Shown one piece after another: positions 1 through 8,343 of a stretch of DNA of 64,000 bases. Both the position numbers and the translations under genes were made by a program. A model generated the notes under the pieces. It saw nothing but the letters and a program-made list of their open reading frames with translations, was not told the DNA's origin and searched no databases. The stretch comes from Tessaracoccus sp. MC1679 (GTDB lineage: Bacteria > Actinomycetota > Actinomycetes > Propionibacteriales > Propionibacteriaceae), in the NCBI RefSeq assembly GCF_014164775.1, contig NZ_JACJGB010000001.1, positions 434,001 to 498,000 on the forward strand, read 5' to 3'. The first letter of the stretch is position 1. Each line of letters opens with the position of its first letter.

Positions 1-503
1 CGGATCTGGTCTCCCGCTTTACGGACGGCCGGCTTGTGCTCTATCCCGGCAACGGGAAGGGCGGCTTCGCGATGCCGCAGCAGATCGGACACGGCTGGCA
101 GTCCTTCGCTCGGCTGACCTCTGTGGGTGACTCGGTCGGCGGCAATCCGGGCGTGGTGGCCGCTCGCGTCTCTGGCGAGGTGCTGCTCTATCCCTCAAAC
201 GGATCCGGGGCCCTCGGCCTACCACTCCAGCTGGCCACGGACTGGGGCGCCCTCCGGTCGATTACCGGAGTCGATGACTGGGACGGTAACGGCTTCTCAG
301 ACCTCGTGGCCATCGAGTCCACCGGGCACCTAAGGTACATGGCAGTGGGCGCGAACGGCCTGGTCTCATCGCAGCATGGGATCGGCACGGGATGGGGCTT
401 GATGCGGGAACTCGGCGGCATCTCAACCACCAGCACCACGCGATTCCTGTTCGCGGTCCGCACCGACGGGCGGCTGTTCAGCTATGAGGTCGCGCGCGGC
501 TGA
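1..503 (+). CDS. VCBS/FG-GAP-like repeat protein, C-terminal part (5' end outside window)
   Basis: The frame is open from base 3 to TGA at 501-503, so only the last ~166 residues are visible. They form about three imperfect repeats of ~50 residues, each with an aromatic-Pro/Ala-x-Asn-Gly core (LYPGNGKGG, LYPSNGSGA, YMAVGANG) followed by a GW or DW pair and a DxDGNG-like calcium-type loop. This matches the VCBS/FG-GAP-like propeller repeats of secreted actinobacterial proteins, and it is the same repeat type as in the deacetylase at 29025-30374. The catalytic or targeting N-terminus is missing, so the activity cannot be named; by analogy it is probably an exported wall- or glycan-acting protein. 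An internal GTG at 36 is not a credible start because the frame continues upstream. Confidence 0.75.
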   Translation, partial: DLVSRFTDGRLVLYPGNGKGGFAMPQQIGHGWQSFARLTSVGDSVGGNPGVVAARVSGEVLLYPSNGSGALGLPLQLATDWGALRSITGVDDWDGNGFSDLVAIESTGHLRYMAVGANGLVSSQHGIGTGWGLMRELGGISTTSTTRFLFAVRTDGRLFSYEVARG

Positions 504-625
504 CCACGCCTCCCCGTTAGCGCTGACGGCGCTCGCCCAGCCCTCGCCTGGTCGTAGTCGGACCGGCGGATCGCCAGGACCAGTGTGTGGACCCCATGCT
601 CGCCGCGGGCCGGCGCGCCGATGGG

Positions 626-631
626 TAGACT
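626..631 (+). promoter_or_regulatory. Putative -10 element of the WbpA-like/GT operon
   Basis: TAGACT lies ~47 nt before the GTG at 679, giving a short leader. A purine-rich GGAAGGGACGAAG stretch sits just before the start codon. No convincing -35 hexamer is visible. Confidence 0.35.
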
Positions 632-678
632 GCGGCCGGGTGCGCATCGCCATCCACAGGTGGAAGGGACGAAGAAGA

Positions 679-1977
679 GTGAAGATCGCTGTCATCGCCA
701 TGGGCAAGATCGGCCTCCCGCTGGCCGTGCAATTCGCCGACATGGGCCACGAGGTGATCGGCGTCGACGTGCAGCAGGGCGTCGTCGATCTGGTCAACTC
801 CGCGGTCGAACCATTCCCCGGCGAGGCCCACCTCCAGGAGAAGCTCTCGGAGCTCGTGCCCGCCGGACGCCTGCGCGCCACCACGGACTACAGCGACGCC
901 ATCCCCGGCGCGGACGCCGTCGTCATCGTCGTCCCCCTCTTCGTCAACGACGAGACCTGGCTGCCGGACTTCGGCTGGATGGAGAACGCCACGCGCAGCT
1001 TCTCCGAGCACCTCACCCCCGGCACGCTGGTCAGCTACGAGACCACCCTTCCCGTCGGCACCACCCGCACCCGGTGGAAGCCCATGATCGAGGAGATCTC
1101 GGGGCTCACCGAGGGCAAGGATTTCCACCTGATCTTCTCCCCCGAGCGAGTGCTGACCGGCCGCGTCTTCGAGGACCTGCGCAAGTACCCCAAGCTCGTG
1201 GGCGGGCTCTCACCCGAGGGCGCCATGCGCGGCGTGGAGTTCTACGAGGCCGTGCTGAGCTTCGACGACCGCCCGGACCTGCCGCAGGGCAACGGCGTGT
1301 GGGACCTGGGTTCGGCAGAGGCCGCCGAGATGGCGAAGCTGGCCGAGACCACCTACCGCGACGTCAACATCGGCCTGGCCAACCAGTTCGGCAAGTTCGC
1401 AGCCGCCAATGGCATCGACGTCCACAAGGTCATCGAGGCCTCCAACTCGCAGCCGTACAGCCACATCCACCGTCCGGGCATCGCCGTCGGCGGCCACTGC
1501 ATCCCGGTCTACCCGCGCCTCTACCTCTACACGGACCCAGACGCCACCATCGTGCGCACCGCCCGAGAGGCCAACATGACCATGCCGGAGTACGCCATCG
1601 CCCTCGCCGAGGGCGCGCTGGGCGACCTGCGCGGCATGAAGGTGGTGGTCCTCGGGGCCTCCTACCGCGGCAAGGTGAAGGAGACCGCCTTCTCCGGCGT
1701 CTTCCCCACCGTTGCGGGCCTCAAGGCGCGCGGCGCCGAGGTGAGCGTCCACGACCCGATGTACACCGACGACGAGCTCGCCAAGTACGGCTTCACGGCC
1801 TACCACCTCGGTGATCCCGTGGACGCGGCCATCCTCCAGGCAGATCACCCCGAGTACACCTCGCTCACCCCAGCCGACCTCCCGGGTGTGCAGGTGTTCG
1901 TCGATGGCCGCAATGCGCTCAACCGCTCCAACTGGGAGGGCGTCACCTACCTCGCGATCGGCGACGGCTCACGCTGA
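679..1977 (+). CDS. Nucleotide-sugar 6-dehydrogenase, UDP-GlcNAc 6-dehydrogenase (WbpA)-like
   Basis: A 432-residue UDP-glucose/UDP-GlcNAc/UDP-ManNAc dehydrogenase, which oxidises C6 of a UDP-sugar to the uronic acid with two NAD+. Visible features are the N-terminal Rossmann segment, the SPERV motif near residue 155 and GGHCIP with catalytic Cys274. GTG at 679 is chosen because the domain begins there (MKIAVIAMG) and a purine-rich stretch precedes it; the frame is open further upstream, but that part has no domain. WbpA is the preferred reading because homologues of WbpB, WbpD, WbpE and WbpI, which extend that pathway, lie in the same locus. UDP-Glc or UDP-ManNAc cannot be excluded as substrate. 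Its TGA overlaps the ATG of the next gene by 1 nt (TGATG). Confidence 0.85.
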   Translation: MKIAVIAMGKIGLPLAVQFADMGHEVIGVDVQQGVVDLVNSAVEPFPGEAHLQEKLSELVPAGRLRATTDYSDAIPGADAVVIVVPLFVNDETWLPDFGWMENATRSFSEHLTPGTLVSYETTLPVGTTRTRWKPMIEEISGLTEGKDFHLIFSPERVLTGRVFEDLRKYPKLVGGLSPEGAMRGVEFYEAVLSFDDRPDLPQGNGVWDLGSAEAAEMAKLAETTYRDVNIGLANQFGKFAAANGIDVHKVIEASNSQPYSHIHRPGIAVGGHCIPVYPRLYLYTDPDATIVRTAREANMTMPEYAIALAEGALGDLRGMKVVVLGASYRGKVKETAFSGVFPTVAGLKARGAEVSVHDPMYTDDELAKYGFTAYHLGDPVDAAILQADHPEYTSLTPADLPGVQVFVDGRNALNRSNWEGVTYLAIGDGSR

Positions 1978-3080
1978 TGGAGCCGATCCGAGGCCGCGTA
2001 CGCCACCTCACGAGCGTTCATGACATCGGCGACACCCGCATCTCCCACAAAGAGTGCCGCTCGCTGCTGGAAGCCGGATACGACGTGGCGCTCATCTCCT
2101 GCCATGACGGCGACACGCGCGTGGGAGACGTGCCCGTCGTGGGCCTCGGGCGTCCCCGCAACCGGATCGAGCGAATCTTTCTCAAGACCTGGCAGATCTT
2201 GGCCAGGGCGCTGCGCGACAAGGCCGACATCTACCACTTCCACGATCCCGAACTCATGGGCGTAGGTCTTGCTCTCCGCCTCTGCGGCAAGAAGGTGGTC
2301 TACGACGTGCACGAGGATGTCCCCCTGCAGATCGCCAACAAGACGTGGATTCCGGTCCTGCTCAAGCGGCCGCTGTCAGGACTTACGCGGGTTCTCGAGA
2401 CGGTCGCCGGCCGGAGTATGAGCGCGATAGTGGCCGCCACCCCCTCGATCGCCGAGAAGTTCCCAGCAACACGGACGGTCACCGTCCAGAACTTCCCGGA
2501 GAAGGGACTGGCCCTCGAACGCAACCCGATTCCCTTCGGCGAGCGCCGCTACGCATTCGTCTACGTCGGGGGGCTCTCTGAGCAGCAGGGGTTGTTCGAG
2601 ATGTTGCGCGCATTCGAGCAGCTTCCCGAGGGCGCTACCGGCGTACTTGCCGGGAAGTTCAAACAGTTCCGGAGCACGGCCGAAGCGATGCCAGGATGGA
2701 CGCACGTGCACTACCCTGGGCTGCTCGCCCGCGACGGCGTCGTGGCCGCCCTGCGAGACGCCAAGGTGGGCATCGTCCTGAACCATCCCATCAGCAACTA
2801 CCTCGAGGGCTACTCCACCAAGATGTTCGAGTACATGGCCTGCGGCCTACCGGTCATCGCATCCAATTTCGAGCTGTGGCACGACATCTTGTCCGGAGCC
2901 GACTGTGGCGTCACGGTCGATCCGTTCGACGAAGCGGCCGTGGCCGCTGCCCTCCTATACCTGCTGGATCACCCGCGCGATGCCGAACGCATGGGTGAGA
3001 ACGGCCGCCAGGCCATCCTCAACCGCTACAACTGGGACGTTGAGTTCGAGAAGCTCCTGGCCTGCTACCGAGCGCTCTGA
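1977..3080 (+). CDS. GT4-type glycosyltransferase
   Basis: A 367-residue cytoplasmic glycosyltransferase of the GT-B fold. The N-terminal half has a YHFHDPELMGVG segment and a YDVHEDVP motif typical of the acceptor-binding domain of GT4 enzymes. The C-terminal half has YSTKMFEYMACGLPVIAS, the E-x7-E-like donor nucleotide-binding region. It starts with ATG overlapping the preceding dehydrogenase stop, so the two are translationally coupled, and it may transfer the uronic acid sugar made by that enzyme. Donor and acceptor cannot be read from sequence. It ends 19 nt before the convergent dehydratase gene. Confidence 0.85.
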   Translation: MEPIRGRVRHLTSVHDIGDTRISHKECRSLLEAGYDVALISCHDGDTRVGDVPVVGLGRPRNRIERIFLKTWQILARALRDKADIYHFHDPELMGVGLALRLCGKKVVYDVHEDVPLQIANKTWIPVLLKRPLSGLTRVLETVAGRSMSAIVAATPSIAEKFPATRTVTVQNFPEKGLALERNPIPFGERRYAFVYVGGLSEQQGLFEMLRAFEQLPEGATGVLAGKFKQFRSTAEAMPGWTHVHYPGLLARDGVVAALRDAKVGIVLNHPISNYLEGYSTKMFEYMACGLPVIASNFELWHDILSGADCGVTVDPFDEAAVAAALLYLLDHPRDAERMGENGRQAILNRYNWDVEFEKLLACYRAL

Positions 3081-3099
3081 CCAACCGTCGGCCCTCGCG

Positions 3100-4959
3100 T
3101 CACCCCTCCGGGCGAGTCAGTTCGATGCCTTCCAAGCCACGGGCAGCCTCCTGCTGACTGCGGTGGAGTGCGGCCTCCCCATGTCGCTGTCTGGTGAGAC
3201 GGGACAGGGACTCCGGGTCCGAACCGTCGACCGTCTCCAACTCAGCCGGCTCCAGGGGCGGGACGCTCACGCGGCTGATGAGCTCATGACCGGTAGGGCG
3301 GCGCTCCTCGTCGTCGCTGAAAAGGGCCTCGTGAAGCTTCTCGTTCGGTCGTAACCCAGTGAAGATGATCTGAATGTCCTTGCCAGAGCGGGCGATGAGC
3401 CCCTTCGCCACGTCCATGATCCGAACCGGCTCCCCCATGTCCAGCACCAGGACGTCGGCTGCTTCTCCGATTGCCCCGGCCTGGATGGTCAGCTCGCAGG
3501 CCTCTGGAATGGTCATGAAGTATCGGGTGATGTCCGGGTGGGTCACGGTCAAGGGGCCACCCGCCTCGATCTGGCGGGTGAACGTGTGAAGCATCGATCC
3601 CCGAGAACCCAGCACGTTGCCGAAGCGCACCGAAAGCCAGGTGCGGCCCGTCTTGTGGGCGAAATGGGCGGTCAACTCCTCGGCCAGCCGCTTGGTCTTT
3701 CCCAGAACGCTGGTCGCATCTGCCGCCTTGTCGGTGGATACGTTGACGAATCTGTCTACACCGTACTTCTCCGAGACCCGCAAGAGGTTCAAAGTTCCGA
3801 TGGTGTTGGTCTTCCAGCCCTCCAAGGGGTACTGCTCGAGCATCGGCAGGTGCTTGAGCGCCGCAGCATGGAAGATGACGTCCGGTCGGTGATCTGCGAA
3901 CACCTTGTCAAGCGCCTCGACGTCACGAATGTCCGCCAGAACCATGTTCGGAGTGTCGAGCAGGCCCTGGTTGAAGATAGACAGCTGTGTCCCGTGCAGG
4001 CCGGATTCGTCGCGGTCGAGCATTACGAGTTCCTTCGGCCCGAACCTGTGCACCTGGCGGGCAATCTCTGAGCCGATCGATCCGCCGGCTCCAGTGACCA
4101 GCACCACCTTGCCTGACAGATAGTCCGAGATCTCGCTCAGATTCGTCTTGATCTGCGCCCGCCCGAGAAGGTCCGAAACGTCCAGCTCGTGAAGGTTCGA
4201 GAGCTGAACCTTTCCCCCGACAATGTCCCTGGTCGGAGGCATGACCAGGGTCCTGATGCCTGCTGGTTCGGTCAACTGGTTGATCTCACGCATCAGCTCA
4301 CGAGAGGCCGTGGGAAGCGCAACGATGAGTGTCGAAACACCCCGCTCCAGCGCGGCGCGAACCAACTGGTCCCGGCCACCAAGCACCTTGGCACCGGAGA
4401 GGTGCAGGTTGCGCTTCGTTGCGTCGTCGTCGATGTACCCGACGATCGTGTAGGGCGCGTCGGGATCGTACTCAAGCAGCCGCCCGAGTTGGGCGCCCGC
4501 GTTCCCCGCCCCGTAGACCAGCACTGGTTCGGCGCGGTCGCCCCCCTGGGAGTGGGTGGACAGGGTCCTCAAGATGAAACGTCCGGCTGCCATGAGGATG
4601 AGCGCCGCGAAGGGGACGGTGAAAGTCATGACCCTCGGGTAGCTCGTGGGTCCCAAGAGAGCGAAACCGACCGCGAGGGCCACTCCGATGGCCAGGCCTA
4701 TGACAGCCAGTTGAGTGGCCTCTTCGAACGACGCTATGCGGTGTCTGCCGCGGTAGAGGTTAGTGAGGGTGCCCGCGACAACCTGAGCGGCCATCGCAAT
4801 GACCGCGTAGACGAGAACCATGCGCGTCTGATCGCTGGAGAGGTCGAAGTTGTAGCGGGTGATCACCAGGGCCAGCGCAGCAACAGCCCAGCACCCGGTA
4901 TCCCACACCGCCAGGGCCAGGCGTTCCCAGCGCACCCGGGCGCGTCTCGCATCAGCCAT
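3100..4959 (-). CDS. Membrane UDP-GlcNAc 4,6-dehydratase family protein (EpsC/PglF/WbpM/CapD-like)
   Basis: A 619-residue protein with about four N-terminal membrane helices, a first Rossmann domain (VYGAGNAG, near residue 150) and a C-terminal SDR domain starting VTGAGGSIG (near residue 285). In the family the C-terminal domain converts UDP-GlcNAc to UDP-4-keto-6-deoxy-HexNAc. The usual Tyr/Met of the active-site helix is Leu here (SVLGKTK). The start is ATG 4959 because AAGGAG lies 6 nt upstream; an in-frame GTG at 4974 lacks a ribosome-binding site. The product would feed the aminotransferase at 21797-22957 and the phosphosugar transferase at 22954-23568. It is on the opposite strand from its presumed partners. 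Confidence 0.88.
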   Translation of the reverse strand: MADARRARVRWERLALAVWDTGCWAVAALALVITRYNFDLSSDQTRMVLVYAVIAMAAQVVAGTLTNLYRGRHRIASFEEATQLAVIGLAIGVALAVGFALLGPTSYPRVMTFTVPFAALILMAAGRFILRTLSTHSQGGDRAEPVLVYGAGNAGAQLGRLLEYDPDAPYTIVGYIDDDATKRNLHLSGAKVLGGRDQLVRAALERGVSTLIVALPTASRELMREINQLTEPAGIRTLVMPPTRDIVGGKVQLSNLHELDVSDLLGRAQIKTNLSEISDYLSGKVVLVTGAGGSIGSEIARQVHRFGPKELVMLDRDESGLHGTQLSIFNQGLLDTPNMVLADIRDVEALDKVFADHRPDVIFHAAALKHLPMLEQYPLEGWKTNTIGTLNLLRVSEKYGVDRFVNVSTDKAADATSVLGKTKRLAEELTAHFAHKTGRTWLSVRFGNVLGSRGSMLHTFTRQIEAGGPLTVTHPDITRYFMTIPEACELTIQAGAIGEAADVLVLDMGEPVRIMDVAKGLIARSGKDIQIIFTGLRPNEKLHEALFSDDEERRPTGHELISRVSVPPLEPAELETVDGSDPESLSRLTRQRHGEAALHRSQQEAARGLEGIELTRPEG

Positions 4960-5104
4960 GCTCACTCCTTGCACTCATCACACGCACGATCCTATCGGCG
5001 CGAAGCCCGGCAGGCTCGCCCCTCTCCCCCCAGCCCCAACGTCGCTCACGCCGACAGCCCTTCGGGCTCCCCCGGCCGGGAAGTAGTTATCTGCTCACCG
5101 CACG

Positions 5105-6361
5105 TCAGCCTCGCCAGAACCGCCAGCCCACGCCAGCAGCGGCCACAACACCGAGGACCGCTCCCACGAACGGCAAGGCCCCCCGTCGTCGCGGGCTCTT
5201 GGCCACCGCCGCGTCCAACGCCTCCCCCAGGGACTTCGCGGCGTTAGTGCGTGAGAAGCGGTCGAGAAGTGCGGCCGCGTTGCCGGCCCACCTCACACGT
5301 GTGGCCTCATCCGCCGATCTGACGCGCGTGATGCCCTCTACCAGCTCCTCTGGCCCCACCATGGCCCCTACCTCCCCATCCGCGGCAACCCGCCGCAGTG
5401 GGTAGCGCGCATTTGACACGACCGGCAGTCCCGCGGCGAGGTAGTCGAAGAGCTTGTTAGGGCTCATCCCCTTGTCGAGCACCTTGAGCGGCGCGATGAC
5501 GTGAAGGCCCACATCACAGGCGCGCAACAGACCTGGCAGCTCGGACTTCGGAATGGGGTCCCGGAACTCGATGTTTCCGAGGCCCCGCCGCCTCGCTTCG
5601 TCGATGGCCCACTGCTTCCTGGCACCCGATCCGATCATGAGAAAGTTGACGTCCGGGAGCGCCTCCGCGGCGTCCATTGTGAGGTCCACCCGGTTGGCGG
5701 GCCCGTGGGCTCCCGCGTACACGGCCGTGTAGCCCGAGATTCCATACCGTCGCCTGAGCTCGTCGCGGCTTTGGGTGACCTCGAAGTCCGATGCCTCCGT
5801 GCCATTGGGCACCGCAATTACCCTGCTGCGGTCAACGCCGAAGGCTTCGAAATGGTCCTCCCAACCCGGAGTGACGACGACGATGCGGGAAGCACCGCGG
5901 TACAGGTAACCTTCCAGCGCGACGAGCATCCGATGGACCACTGAGCCCTCCTCGAGATGCCCCATGGCCACGATGGACTCAGGCCAAAGGTCCCGGACCT
6001 CCATCACGAACGGAACGCCCTTCAGACGTGCGATGAGCAGGCCGGCCAGCGCAGACAGGAGTTGCGGTGAAGACCCGTACACCGCGTCCGCCGGACGCGT
6101 GCACCCCACTACGGTCGCCTGTGCCGCGAAGATCCCCCAGCCGAGCATCCGCATAACACCATTGCCCGAATACACCGGGATGGGCACGAGGATGAATCGC
6201 CTGTCAGTGGTGGTGTACGGCTTGCCCGTGTAGTGGCTGACGTTGCTGGCGATGAACGACGCCTCCCAGCCCTCGACCCGATCGAACAGATCCACGTGGC
6301 GGGTCCCCCCGCCCTGGTCACGCGGCTGCGAATACTGCTCCACGACGATGACTCGCTTCAC
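5105..6361 (-). CDS. GT4 glycosyltransferase (WbuB/EpsD-like) with C-terminal membrane anchor
   Basis: A 418-residue GT-B glycosyltransferase. The N-terminus has EQYSQPRDQGGGTR and a VMEVRDLWPES motif, both typical of the WbuB family. The donor domain carries VVTPGWEDHF, VPNGTE and a SPNKLFDYLAAGLPVV E-x7-E-type region. The last ~25 residues (GALPFVGAVLGVVAAAGVGW) form a hydrophobic helix ending in RFWRG, suggesting a C-terminal tail anchor at the inner membrane. GTG 6361 is supported by CAGGAG 7-8 nt upstream, and a possible -10 TAGGAT lies farther upstream. It sits 145 nt upstream of the dehydratase gene on the same strand, probably co-expressed. Substrate unknown. Confidence 0.85.
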   Translation of the reverse strand: MKRVIVVEQYSQPRDQGGGTRHVDLFDRVEGWEASFIASNVSHYTGKPYTTTDRRFILVPIPVYSGNGVMRMLGWGIFAAQATVVGCTRPADAVYGSSPQLLSALAGLLIARLKGVPFVMEVRDLWPESIVAMGHLEEGSVVHRMLVALEGYLYRGASRIVVVTPGWEDHFEAFGVDRSRVIAVPNGTEASDFEVTQSRDELRRRYGISGYTAVYAGAHGPANRVDLTMDAAEALPDVNFLMIGSGARKQWAIDEARRRGLGNIEFRDPIPKSELPGLLRACDVGLHVIAPLKVLDKGMSPNKLFDYLAAGLPVVSNARYPLRRVAADGEVGAMVGPEELVEGITRVRSADEATRVRWAGNAAALLDRFSRTNAAKSLGEALDAAVAKSPRRRGALPFVGAVLGVVAAAGVGWRFWRG

Positions 6362-6523
6362 TTGCTACTCCTGCTCGATGTCTGGCGATCATCCTAGGCC
6401 TTCCACAGACCTTGACCGGATGTAGACGTCCGGCAGGGCCGGACCTGTGAGCAAGGAAGTGTCGAGCGGCTGCACCGCGCACGTGATGCAGCCGTTGATC
6501 TCGAGCCAGACGACGCATAGTGA

Positions 6524-8305
6524 TCAGAAGACGATCACCCGGTCACCCACACGTGCCAGGTCGAACAACTTCTCACTCATCTCGTAATCCCGGGTGTTGA
6601 CGCAGCCGGCGGAGTTGCCTGCGTAGCCGTACTGGGCGAAGGACCGAGAATAGTGGACCGCTCGCCCACCGTCGAAGAAGAGCGAGAACGGCATCGCAGA
6701 GCCGTAAATTGAGGAAACGTGGTTTCGAGACTTCCGTGTCACCCGGAAGTCGCCGTTACGAGTCGGCAGCTTGGACGAGCCGAAACGGACATCCATTGTG
6801 AACTGGATCTGGCCGTTGACAACCCATCCCAGTTCGTACTGGCTCTTGGAAATACAGATGACCCGCCCAGTCCGGCAACGTGCGTCGAGGATCATGGCCG
6901 GGGTGACGATAGCCTGAACGGGTACGGTGACAGTCTGCCATCCGCCGGCCACCGTGACGCCGGGGAGATGTCCGTTCGTGGCGACGAACCTGAACTGGGC
7001 TGCGCTGCCGACGGGCAGCACGAGCTTCCATGATCCGTCGCTACCCGCAGCGGTGGAGGAAAACTGGCGCCATCCCTTCCAGGGGTACGCGTCCCACCAC
7101 ACCACAACCTTCATGCCCGGAGTGGTCCGACCCGAGAATACGTAGTTGGCGCCGATGACGAAGCCACTCGATGACGAGGACAGGACGGACATACGCGTCG
7201 AATAGACACCAGCAGGAACCGCGTTCACATAGACGGCCTCCGCCTCCCACGCCCCGAGCGCGGCCAGCTCCCCCGGGGCATGCCCGCTGGTGGCGGCGAA
7301 GCGGAACTGCGCCGCGCTGCCAATGGCAAGCTCGAGCCGGTAGGAGCCGTCAGCCGCGGCCGTCGTGGACCCGAACTTCCGCCACCCCTTCCAAGGCAGC
7401 GCGTCCCACCACACCACCACCGGGGCGCCAGGCAGCGCCTGCCCGGCAAAGACGTAGGTGGACCCGACCTGAAAACCCCCAGGGCTGGAACCGGCGGCCA
7501 GGGTGCCCGCCCCGGGCGCGATTCCAGTTGCCGTCACGCTCACGGGGGCGGACTCCCAGGAACCAGCTGGCGCGGCACTGCCCGGCACATGTCCGCTTGT
7601 CGCCGCGAACCGGAACTGGCCGACCTCTTCGATCGGCACCTCGAGCCGGTACGCGCCTTCAGAACCGGCTGTGATGGTCGTTAACGGGCTGTAGCCAGCC
7701 CACGGTTCGGCATCCCACCACACGTATACGGAGGAGCCGGGCTCGCTCTGTCCGGAGAAGATGTACTTGGCACCGAGGGGGAAGCCAGCGGGGTCAGACG
7801 TCACCAGGAACGAGTGCTCCACCCCTGCGTCCACGACCGGCTCCTCGCCCGTTGCCTCCGCCGAGTTGGGCTCGGCGAGGACGTGATCCTGGTCCTGGCC
7901 GTCGAGGGACGCCTCATCCTCGACCACGGTCAAGGGCGGAACCGACTCTGGGTGCGGAACTGACCCAGACTCTTCCCCCGGTGCCACACTTCCTTGGGTG
8001 GCCTCACTCTGTGGCTGTCCTGACACGCTCACGATGCTCTCGCCAGTCGGCGCGGCGCTTGCATCCTCCTCCTGTGCCGCGCTCCCCAGGGTGGTCTCAC
8101 TCTCTGGCTGTGCTGACACGCTCGAGATGCTCTCATCCGTCGGCGCTGCGCTCTCGTCTGCCCACGAGGTGGCTGCGGCGCCCAGGGTGAGTGCGACGGC
8201 CATCCCCAGTCCTATCAGCCTTCGGCTAGCTCGGCCCAGCCCAAAAATCCCGGTCACTGCCGGCCCCCAATCTCTCGCGTGTATCAGACCGTCTCGACGC
8301 TTCAT
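6524..8305 (-). CDS. Secreted L,D-transpeptidase (YkuD) with three Trp-rich repeats
   Basis: A 593-residue exported protein. A signal peptide (hydrophobic core LIGLGMAVALTLG) is followed by an acidic Ser/Glu-rich linker made of two ~35-residue repeats. Three ~95-residue repeats then start near residues 168, 275 and 372, each with a Y(I/V)FSG segment, VWWDAxPWxGW and QFRFxATxGHxPG. The C-terminal YkuD domain (~470-593) ends in SAGCVN with Cys568 as the expected nucleophile. L,D-transpeptidases make 3-3 peptidoglycan cross-links or attach proteins and polymers to peptidoglycan. The usual SHGC is SAGC here, so the conserved His before GC is replaced. The repeats are not a domain I recognise; they could bind glycan. 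The gene is divergent from the CWB2-PIG-L gene with only 38 bp between starts. Confidence 0.85.
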   Translation of the reverse strand: MKRRDGLIHARDWGPAVTGIFGLGRASRRLIGLGMAVALTLGAAATSWADESAAPTDESISSVSAQPESETTLGSAAQEEDASAAPTGESIVSVSGQPQSEATQGSVAPGEESGSVPHPESVPPLTVVEDEASLDGQDQDHVLAEPNSAEATGEEPVVDAGVEHSFLVTSDPAGFPLGAKYIFSGQSEPGSSVYVWWDAEPWAGYSPLTTITAGSEGAYRLEVPIEEVGQFRFAATSGHVPGSAAPAGSWESAPVSVTATGIAPGAGTLAAGSSPGGFQVGSTYVFAGQALPGAPVVVWWDALPWKGWRKFGSTTAAADGSYRLELAIGSAAQFRFAATSGHAPGELAALGAWEAEAVYVNAVPAGVYSTRMSVLSSSSSGFVIGANYVFSGRTTPGMKVVVWWDAYPWKGWRQFSSTAAGSDGSWKLVLPVGSAAQFRFVATNGHLPGVTVAGGWQTVTVPVQAIVTPAMILDARCRTGRVICISKSQYELGWVVNGQIQFTMDVRFGSSKLPTRNGDFRVTRKSRNHVSSIYGSAMPFSLFFDGGRAVHYSRSFAQYGYAGNSAGCVNTRDYEMSEKLFDLARVGDRVIVF

Positions 8306-8343
8306 CGCCGCCTGCCGGTCACCGGCTATATGATGCCAGCATC
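8306..8343. promoter_or_regulatory. Compact divergent promoter region between two wall-enzyme genes
   Basis: Only 38 bp separate the start codons of the transpeptidase (-) and the CWB2-PIG-L protein (+). An AT-rich TATATGAT core lies at about 8328-8335. Read on the plus strand, TATGAT ends 9 nt before ATG 8344; on the minus strand, CATATAG overlaps it. The two promoters must therefore overlap. Confidence 0.4.

Noticed and set aside
484-678. N-terminal extension of the WbpA-like dehydrogenase (frame open from 484)
   Set aside because: The extension is Arg/Pro-rich, overlaps the end of the previous gene and lies before a -10 element; the Rossmann domain and purine-rich leader define the start at 679.
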